Source: Actinomycetes bacterium
GTDB lineage: Bacteria > Actinomycetota > Actinomycetes > Propionibacteriales > Propionibacteriaceae
Assembly (NCBI GenBank): GCA_021794705.1
Contig: JAJYQH010000026.1
Location: 2,922 to 14,421, forward strand
Reading direction: 5' to 3'
DNA: 11,500 bases
In this document: positions 6,454-11,500 of the stretch, piece after piece
How the letters are laid out: each line of letters opens with the position of its first letter
How positions within the stretch are numbered: position 1 is the first letter of the stretch
Translations under genes and position numbers: made by a program
Notes under the pieces: generated by a model
The model's input: only the letters and a program-made list of their open reading frames with translations
What the model was told of the DNA's origin: nothing
Database searches by the model: none

Positions 6454-6520
6454 GGGTGCCCTCCTGGGCATGACTGCGACCGCCGCGGCGTAGGGCCGGG
6501 CGGGGCGGGTTGGCGGACGG

Positions 6521-7276
6521 TTAGGCGGTCAGCAGCTCGAGGTCGAGCGCCGCCGCCTGGACGGCCGACAGGGCACTGGCGGGGCTGGGACGCATGGGCT
6601 CTTCGGACTTGGCCCCGGAGGGCTCTTCGTCCTTGGCCGGCTCGTCCGCCGTGGCCTTCCCGCTGTCGTCCAGTGCTGCGAGCACGCCGCCGATCGCGGC
6701 GTGAGCGTCTCGCAGCAGGCTTTCGTTCTTGGCCGAGAGGACCCGGCCGGCCTTCAGCTGCTCGGCCACCTGCGCCAGTTCGCGGATCGCGGACTTCGTG
6801 CCGAGCAGATCGGTCGCCTGGTTGGCTCCGATGAGGGTGGGGCCGACCTCGTACAGCTTGAGTCGGCGCAGCTCGAAGACGGACTCGCCGTCAGACTGGA
6901 CCGGGCCGCCGTCGAGGATGTCGTAGGCGAAGGAGAACTGAGTGACCCGACGGCCCTTGAGCAGCCGCCACACCTGTGCCGCAGCCGGGTTGTCCAGGTC
7001 GAGCTGGCCGCGCACCTGCAGACCCTGATCGGTCTCCTTGGCCTCGGTCACGACCCCGATGTGGTAGCTCGGGTTGTCGCGCAGGTGGGACCACAGCACC
7101 GGGATCGGGTCGCCGGAAGTGCCCCACTCCTTGAGCGTGTCGGAGAACGCGCCCTTGACGATCCGGTCCCCGACCGAGTCGACGTTGCCGAACACGGCCA
7201 CCACCGCGTCGAAGATGCCCTGATCGCCTTCACCGACTGCGGCCTTGACGTCTGCGGGCAGGCTCTTGGTCAGCAT
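6521..7276 (-). CDS. Prohead protease, HK97 family (peptidase S78)
   Basis: The product is 251 residues, starting at ATG 7276 in a TGATG overlap with the portal stop, with GAGGAG just upstream. This serine protease is packaged in the prohead and cuts the capsid delta domains. The core shows the expected blocks: FDAVVAVFGNVDSVGDRIVK (about 22-41), PIPVLWSHLRDNPSYHIGVV with candidate catalytic His64, RRVTQFSFAYDI with candidate nucleophile Ser115, and LRRLKLYEVGPTLIGANQAT, which matches the 'L-x-E-V-x-x-V-x-x-x-A-N' motif. The C-terminal 90 residues are Ala/Glu/Lys-rich, probably a flexible or coiled segment that tethers the enzyme in the prohead. Upstream codons in the same frame lie inside the portal gene and are not used. 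Confidence 0.93.
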   Translation of the reverse strand: MLTKSLPADVKAAVGEGDQGIFDAVVAVFGNVDSVGDRIVKGAFSDTLKEWGTSGDPIPVLWSHLRDNPSYHIGVVTEAKETDQGLQVRGQLDLDNPAAAQVWRLLKGRRVTQFSFAYDILDGGPVQSDGESVFELRRLKLYEVGPTLIGANQATDLLGTKSAIRELAQVAEQLKAGRVLSAKNESLLRDAHAAIGGVLAALDDSGKATADEPAKDEEPSGAKSEEPMRPSPASALSAVQAAALDLELLTA

Positions 7277-9189
7277 CACGGCTCCTCGGCGCTGAAGGTC
7301 AGAACACAGGTACAGCCGGCGATCTCGTCGACATCGCCGATCTCGTGGTCGTGGGGCCAGCGGCCCCCGATCGAGAACTTCTCGTTGAGCCCAACGGTCT
7401 GCCCGTTGAGCCGGGCGTGGGAGGGTCGCGGGTTCTTGCTGGTGACGGTCCACGTCTTGGACCGCAGGCCCGTCTGGCTGGCTGCCTCGGTGGTGGCGAA
7501 GTTGCCCACCTGAGCGACGCGGGACGCCGCGAGCACCTTGGAACGCGCTGTCGTCATCTTCCCGAACAACTCACGCGCGGCCTTCAGTGGATCGTCGTCG
7601 GCCAGCGCTGCGGACAGATCCCGCTGTGTGGTCAGGTTGATGTTCCCGGCTACCGCCGAGGCGTTGGCATTCAGCCATGCGAAAGCGATCTCACTGTTCC
7701 ACTCACCGCCGAAAGCATCGGCCGTCTCGGTACCGATCAGGTCGCTTGCGGATGTCGCCAGCGCCAGCAGCACATTCGCCAGCGCCTTGTTCCACCGAAC
7801 CTCGTCGAACACCTGCTCGACTGTCGGCGCGGCCTTGGCGCCCAACTGGGAAAGGATCGTGGCGCCTTGGTGGCGGAAGAACTTGGACAGCTCGCGTTCG
7901 TTCTGCTCGACAAGCGTCGGGTAGCGCACCTCGAACGGGCGAGGGTCCCGCTGTGCCTTGGTCTGCACAGCAGTGTGCTTCGGTGCGGAATCCGTCGCCG
8001 ATGCCTGCCCCCCGATCAGGACATTCAGCGGGACCACCAGCGCATCCCCACCAGCGATCTGCGGCAGGTTCATCCGGGCGCGGGCCTCGTTGCGGGTCAG
8101 CCACGGCGCACCGACAGCGGACTGAAGCTGCTGCGCCTGCTCATCGAACGAGCCCTTGAGCTTCTCGGCCAGGTTGAACTCGACGTACACGCCCTTGCCG
8201 GCGTCGAGGTCGGGCAGTAGTTGAAGCTCGATCTCCTCCTCGATCATCACCAGCCAGGGGCCGAGGGTGTCCTGGTAGAGCTGCTTGTGCTGCTCGGTGA
8301 TGTTGGAGAACGTCGCGTGGTCGAGGATCCCGACCATCGGAAGCGGGATGTGGTAGGCCGCCGCGACCTCTTCGCGGGTCAGCTTGCGGGCCTCGATGTA
8401 TTGCGCCTGGTCGGGGGTGACGGCGGCCGGGACGAAGTCCATGCCGTCCTCGAGGATCGGCGTCCCGCCGACGTCGGAGCCGCCGCCGGAGTACTGGGAC
8501 CGCCAGCCGGCCCGGAACCGCTCCCGGGCAGGATCGGACCATTCCGCATTCGCGGGGCGCTTGAGGTACCCGGAGAAGCGCGCCCCGTTGCGCCACAGCC
8601 GCTCGCGGTAGCGGCCCGCCTCGTACTCCTCGGCCAGCACCCGGCGAAGCGTCTCGATCGGCGACAGCCCACCGCGGGCGTCGTCGGGGTTGTAGCCCCG
8701 GAAGTGGACGACCTGATCGGCCGGGAACTCCCGGTGGCCCCGGGAACCACGCACGCTGAAGCCGTCCGGGGCGATCCACGAGTCCCCGATCGGGGAGACC
8801 ATCTCCGGCGGGATGCGGAGCACGCCAGCGGGCTGGCCGTCGTCGCGCACCTTCAGCCAATAGGCGCTGTCGTAGATGCCGAGGTCGGAGACCAGCGAGT
8901 CGATCAGCCGGTAGCGGGTGGTGCGCGCGTTCGGCTTGCCGATCAACGCGGCCAGCGGGTGGTCGGTCAGCCGCTCCCGGTCGACGTCGGAGACCCGCTT
9001 GAACACATGCAAGCCGAGCTGGGCGATGTTGCGTGCCAGGAACGAGACCACTGTTCGCACGTTCGGCTGCGACCGGAAAATCTGCGCGTAGGTCTGCGCC
9101 ACGCCATCGCTGACCTGCAGCCGCATCGGCGCAGGCGCCAGCGCCCGGTCCAGCGAGGACATCTGGCCGGCGGTGACGATGAAGACCAT
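7276..9189 (-). CDS. Portal protein fused to a MuF-like minor head domain
   Basis: The product is 637 residues from ATG 9189 (TGATG overlap with the upstream stop). Residues 1 to about 395 are an HK97-type portal: LARNIAQLGLHVFKR, HPLAALIGKPN, YDSAYWLKVRDDG, RIPPEMVSPIG, VVHFRGYNPDD, the clip/stem region with WRSQYSGGG and ARKLTREEVAAAYHIPLPMV, then NITEQHKQLYQDTLGPWLVM. It forms the dodecameric DNA channel. After a polar linker (about 395-420), residues 420-637 look like the Mu F / SPP1 gp7 minor head family: a helical part, then ASRVAQVGNFATTEAASQTG, KTWTVTSKNPRPSHARLNGQ and a final GCTCVL. The 'R-x-S-H-x-x-L-N-G-Q' and terminal Cys-x-Cys motifs are characteristic. Typical HK97-like portals are about 400-450 residues, so the fusion is clear. 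No separate MuF gene exists in the window. Confidence 0.92.
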   Translation of the reverse strand: MVFIVTAGQMSSLDRALAPAPMRLQVSDGVAQTYAQIFRSQPNVRTVVSFLARNIAQLGLHVFKRVSDVDRERLTDHPLAALIGKPNARTTRYRLIDSLVSDLGIYDSAYWLKVRDDGQPAGVLRIPPEMVSPIGDSWIAPDGFSVRGSRGHREFPADQVVHFRGYNPDDARGGLSPIETLRRVLAEEYEAGRYRERLWRNGARFSGYLKRPANAEWSDPARERFRAGWRSQYSGGGSDVGGTPILEDGMDFVPAAVTPDQAQYIEARKLTREEVAAAYHIPLPMVGILDHATFSNITEQHKQLYQDTLGPWLVMIEEEIELQLLPDLDAGKGVYVEFNLAEKLKGSFDEQAQQLQSAVGAPWLTRNEARARMNLPQIAGGDALVVPLNVLIGGQASATDSAPKHTAVQTKAQRDPRPFEVRYPTLVEQNERELSKFFRHQGATILSQLGAKAAPTVEQVFDEVRWNKALANVLLALATSASDLIGTETADAFGGEWNSEIAFAWLNANASAVAGNINLTTQRDLSAALADDDPLKAARELFGKMTTARSKVLAASRVAQVGNFATTEAASQTGLRSKTWTVTSKNPRPSHARLNGQTVGLNEKFSIGGRWPHDHEIGDVDEIAGCTCVLTFSAEEP

Positions 9190-9455
9190 CAGACGGCCTG
9201 CACGAATCGCACCTGATCGCGGTCGATGACGACCTCTCCGTCCATCGGCACAGGCTCCCGGCCGGGCTGCATGATGCGGGCGTCGCGGAGCACGAGCAGC
9301 CGGCCGCGGCGAGCCCACAGGACACCGCTGATCGCGTCGTCTCCCAGGTTCACCACGACGCGCCGGCGGACGGCGGTACGCCCGTGGCGCAGGCCCACCG
9401 TGAGCACGAACGCGGCGAGCGCACAGCAGGCGAGGACGGCAAGCGACAGCAGCAC
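9189..9455 (-). CDS. Small membrane-anchored protein with Sm-like C-terminal domain, unknown function
   Basis: The product is 88 residues from GTG 9455, which has GGGGAGG 4 bases upstream and follows the terminase stop by 12 bases. Residues 1-22 (MLLSLAVLACCALAAFVLTV and GL) form one hydrophobic helix, followed by a basic stretch RHGRTAVRRR, predicting a cytoplasmic C-terminus. The rest is beta-rich: VVVNLGDDAISGVLWARRGR, LLVLRDARI, then MDGEVVIDRDQVRFVQAV. This resembles an Sm fold, with a 'V-x-L-x-x-x-x-x-I-x-G-x-L-x-x-x-x-x-x-L-x-L-x-x-A' block and a terminal 'D-G-x-V-x-I-x-R-x-x-V-x-x-V' block; that is my inference. Similar short proteins occur between terminase and portal in actinophages, role unknown. 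Reality as a gene is well supported; function is not. Confidence 0.82.
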   Translation of the reverse strand: MLLSLAVLACCALAAFVLTVGLRHGRTAVRRRVVVNLGDDAISGVLWARRGRLLVLRDARIMQPGREPVPMDGEVVIDRDQVRFVQAV

Positions 9456-9467
9456 GGCGCCTCCCCT

Positions 9468-11081
9468 TCAGACGACCATCAGGTCGGTGGACTCGTAGGC
9501 GGACACGTGCGGCTCGGCCTTGCCTGTCAGCAGCGCCCACAGGGCGCCCGTGGCGGCGACCAGGGGCGCTGTGTCGTGCGGTGAACGCTTGCGGTCCCAC
9601 AGCCATGCGTCACCCATCGGCCTGGTCACGGCGGTTGCGGCAGCCACGTCGAGCACCGGTTGTGCCAGGTGCCGCAGCGGTCGGCCCTCCGAGCCTTCAC
9701 CGATCGCGGCGCGGACGCGGTCGTAGAACATCCCGCACGCCTGGCCCAGGTCGCCGCCGACCCACTCGACGACAGCAAGCCCGGCAGCCTTCATGTCGGG
9801 GATCAGGGCCGAGGCCGGGGCGCCGTTGGTTTGCACGACGACCGGCCACTTCGCACGGTGCGGGGCAGACGCGTCGGTCAGCCACGGCAGCACCCACTCG
9901 ACACCCGCGCGGGTGGCGACCACCTCGACGTGCGGCAGGCCATCCTCACGCCAGCCGGCCACCGCCACATGCGCAGTCGACCGGTCCCAGGACACGTCCA
10001 CGCACGCCCGGATGGAGCCCCCGTCTGCGACAGACGACGCATTGTCCAGGCACTTGTCCCACGACCCGGGCGGAAACGGTCCCTCTAGTGTGCCGTCCGA
10101 CCACTGGCACAGCACCTCGGTACGGAACACCCACTCGGGGTCGGTGGCGCATGCCGAGGCGATCGCGCGCTCTGTGGTCTGCCCGTGCCCCAGGGACGGG
10201 TTCGCCTGCGCCCAGCCGTCCCGGTCGCGGATCTCGCAACCCGGCGGGGCCGACCACTCGAAGATCCCCAGGGTCGTGTCGGCGTCGACGCCGTACTCAT
10301 CGGCAGCGTCGTCGTCGTCCGGCAGCAACGCCGCCGGGTCGTCCTGGGTGTTGATCCCGTCCGGGTCACCAAGCGACTTGTGCGCCATCTTGCGCAGGTA
10401 GCGCAGCACGATCGAGGCCGCATCGCCAGCGTTGGACAGCGCCCACACCTGGGCATCGGGCCGGGCCATCGTTGTCTTGGTGATCGCACCCCAGGCGTCC
10501 CACGACTGGTGCTCGCGCAACTCGTCGAGCAGGATCAGATCCCCTGACATGCCACGGCCGGCGCGACGGTTCGCAGCCTTCACCTTGTACCGCTCGCCGC
10601 TCATCAGCCGAATGGTCTTCTTGCCGTTGACCCTGACCGGCTTGTCCGCCAACTCGGCCAACTCCGGCGTCTCCTCGATGATCTCGAGAGCGCCGTCCCA
10701 GACCTCTTCGGCCGTGTCCAGGTCCTGTGCCGTACCCAGCACGAGATCCGCACCGAGGACGTACATGAAGAACAGCGCCAGCACCTGGGAGAGCGTCGAC
10801 TTGCCGTTCTGCCGGGCGACCAGGACCACGACGTTACGGAACCGGAACGACCCGTCAGGGAGCAGCTCCAGCGCGTGGATCAGCAGCCACCGCTGCCACG
10901 GGTACAACTCGATGCCGCAGACCTGCTCGGCGAACTCGACGGCGGCGAACCCCAGCGACGTCTTCGGCGTCAGCCTGCGCAGCGGCGGGGTGAAGACCCG
11001 CGGCTGCTCACTGCCGAGCCTGCGCCTACTGGACGCTGCGGAGCTTGCCCGCGGACTGCCGGACCGCGCCGAGGGTGCCAA
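9468..11081 (-). CDS. terL: Terminase large subunit (packaging ATPase and nuclease)
   Basis: The product is 537 residues. It drives ATP-dependent DNA packaging into the prohead through the portal and cuts the concatemer. The ATPase domain shows PWQRWLLIHALELLPDG, Walker A VARQNGKST (88-96), Walker B LILLDE (182-187) and a coupling-type LSNAGD (215-220). The RNase H-like nuclease domain begins with CVDVSWDRS (Asp362) and ends with DAWLWDRKRSPHDTAPLVAA (Asp491, Asp503). The start is TTG 11081: AAGGAG lies exactly 7 bases upstream and no ATG or GTG is found in frame before conserved sequence (KTSLGFAAVEFAEQVCGIEL). The first 56 bases overlap the small subunit gene and encode a Ser/Arg/Ala-rich leader. 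The usual acidic residue after 'VVV' (here Gln417) is replaced, noted separately. Confidence 0.96.
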   Translation of the reverse strand: MAPSARSGSPRASSAASSRRRLGSEQPRVFTPPLRRLTPKTSLGFAAVEFAEQVCGIELYPWQRWLLIHALELLPDGSFRFRNVVVLVARQNGKSTLSQVLALFFMYVLGADLVLGTAQDLDTAEEVWDGALEIIEETPELAELADKPVRVNGKKTIRLMSGERYKVKAANRRAGRGMSGDLILLDELREHQSWDAWGAITKTTMARPDAQVWALSNAGDAASIVLRYLRKMAHKSLGDPDGINTQDDPAALLPDDDDAADEYGVDADTTLGIFEWSAPPGCEIRDRDGWAQANPSLGHGQTTERAIASACATDPEWVFRTEVLCQWSDGTLEGPFPPGSWDKCLDNASSVADGGSIRACVDVSWDRSTAHVAVAGWREDGLPHVEVVATRAGVEWVLPWLTDASAPHRAKWPVVVQTNGAPASALIPDMKAAGLAVVEWVGGDLGQACGMFYDRVRAAIGEGSEGRPLRHLAQPVLDVAAATAVTRPMGDAWLWDRKRSPHDTAPLVAATGALWALLTGKAEPHVSAYESTDLMVV

Positions 11082-11382
11082 CGGCCGGCTCCTTCTTCTC
11101 GCCGAGCTTCGTCCGCCCGGCCGGCGTCAGACCCAGCGCATCACAGAACTTCAGGTACGTCGGAAGCGTCACGTTGTCGTTCTGCGGCACCTTCGGGCGA
11201 TCGTCCGGGCTGCGGGTGTCATCGATCGCCCACTCGACGATCACGTCCCAGGCGTCGATCTTGCGGGCCAGCGCACGCAGCGCGGCGACCGCACCAGCGT
11301 CCGTCGCGGTGAGGTGCGAGGCCGCCTTCAGCGCTCGCTCCGTGGCCTCAGCAACAGACTCGTCCCGCGACAGATCACTCAC
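11026..11382 (-). CDS. terS: Terminase small subunit
   Basis: The product is 118 residues from GTG 11382, chosen because AAGGAG sits 6 bases upstream; GTG 11400 (124 residues) is an alternative with a poorer site. The small subunit recognises the packaging site and regulates the large subunit. The protein is helical with MSDLSRDESVAEATERALKA, then AVAALRALARKIDAWDVIVE, a polar linker DDRPKVPQNDNVTLPT, and the segment YLKFCDALGLTPAGRTKLGE. That last 'PTYLKxCxALGLTPAGRxxL' block is typical of small terminases beside this type of large subunit in actinophages. Its 3' end overlaps the large subunit start by 56 bases. The frame stays open upstream to the window edge, so a longer N-terminus cannot be excluded. 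Confidence 0.85.
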   Translation of the reverse strand: MSDLSRDESVAEATERALKAASHLTATDAGAVAALRALARKIDAWDVIVEWAIDDTRSPDDRPKVPQNDNVTLPTYLKFCDALGLTPAGRTKLGEKKEPAVGTLGAVRQSAGKLRSVQ

Positions 11383-11500
11383 GTCGGCCTCCTTCGCCAC
11401 CGCGACCCCCCCTCGACCTCGGGAGGGGGATGACGAACCACTGCGGGCCTTCTCCTCGCGTCTGGGGCCAGCGATCTTGCCCCCCCTACCCCCCCGCCCT
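11383..11500. other. Stretch upstream of the small terminase with three C7 runs; no assigned gene
   Basis: The + strand carries 7-base C runs at 11406-11412, 11480-11486 and 11489-11495, so the transcript strand has G7 runs, two of them separated by TA. The small-terminase frame continues open through here and would read GGKIAGPRREEKARSGSSSS followed by PSRGRGGVAVAKEAD, without any start codon until GTG 11400. This may be the 3' end of an upstream gene, an N-terminal extension of the small terminase, or noncoding DNA near a packaging site. I cannot decide between these. No promoter is recognisable. Confidence 0.5.

Noticed and set aside
6454..6520. Promoter or regulatory element in the 67-base gap before the capsid gene
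   Set aside because: Apart from the capsid ribosome binding site and a short self-complementary CGCCGCGGCG (6481-6490), which is common in GC-rich DNA, I see no -35/-10-like pair or operator.
5080..6834. Long plus-strand open frame (584 codons) opposite the capsid and protease genes
   Set aside because: Composition is typical of an antisense shadow (Gly/Arg/Leu/His-rich), with no motif, while the minus strand carries unmistakable HK97 capsid and protease sequence.
7277..7453. Extension of the prohead protease frame upstream of ATG 7276
   Set aside because: It lies inside the portal's conserved MuF-like C-terminus and reads as Arg-rich noise; ATG 7276 has GAGGAG just upstream.
9190..9606. 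N-terminal extension of the portal frame by 139 codons
   Set aside because: The extension overlaps the terminase end and the small membrane protein, is Arg-rich without conserved features, and ATG 9189 in a TGATG overlap begins a normal portal N-terminus.

Overview
The window is a contiguous stretch of a tailed-phage (siphovirus-type) structural module. All genes lie on the minus strand, so gene order runs from base 11500 down to base 1. The very high GC content, strong G/C preference at third codon positions, frequent GTG starts and the protein families present point to a phage or prophage of a high-GC actinobacterium (Streptomyces or a relative is my inference). No integrase, lysis, replication, tRNA or host gene is visible, so the window cannot say whether this is a free phage or a prophage.

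Layout in transcription order: terminase small subunit (11382-11026), terminase large subunit (11081-9468), a small membrane-anchored protein (9455-9189), an HK97-type portal fused to a MuF-like minor head domain (9189-7276), HK97-type prohead protease (7276-6521), major capsid protein with an N-terminal coiled-coil delta domain (6453-5125), a small Cys-containing protein (5120-4860), head-tail adaptor (4852-4310), head-closure protein (4313-3984), a 77-residue protein of unknown role (3981-3748), an HK97 gp10-like neck/tail-completion protein (3767-3414), a DUF3168 tail terminator (3410-2994), major tail protein (2991-2593), tail assembly chaperone G (2596-2150) with its frameshift extension GT (to 1935), and the first 648 codons of the tape measure protein (1945 to the left edge).

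The genes act as one assembly line. The terminase pair feeds DNA through the portal into a prohead built from the capsid protein and matured by the protease. The connector, closure and neck proteins seal the head. Tail tube subunits polymerise around the tape measure with help from the G/GT chaperones, and the terminator caps the tube. Genes are packed with 4-base stop/start overlaps or gaps below 70 bases, and no promoter or intrinsic terminator is visible, which fits a single late operon transcribed from beyond the right edge.

Most of this is a conventional head-tail module, and I do not see a novel system such as a defence island. The points that deserve a second look are: an exact 132-base tandem duplication in the tape measure gene at the left edge; a readable -1 frameshift signal (GGACCCT, 5-base spacer, strong hairpin) joining G to T; the portal-MuF fusion; an Sm-like, membrane-anchored small protein between terminase and portal; a perfect 13-bp inverted repeat just after the capsid gene that sits inside a Cys-rich reading frame; a TTG start for the large terminase with a near-ideal ribosome binding site; and an open, Gly/Arg-rich frame with three 7-base C/G runs upstream of the small terminase.
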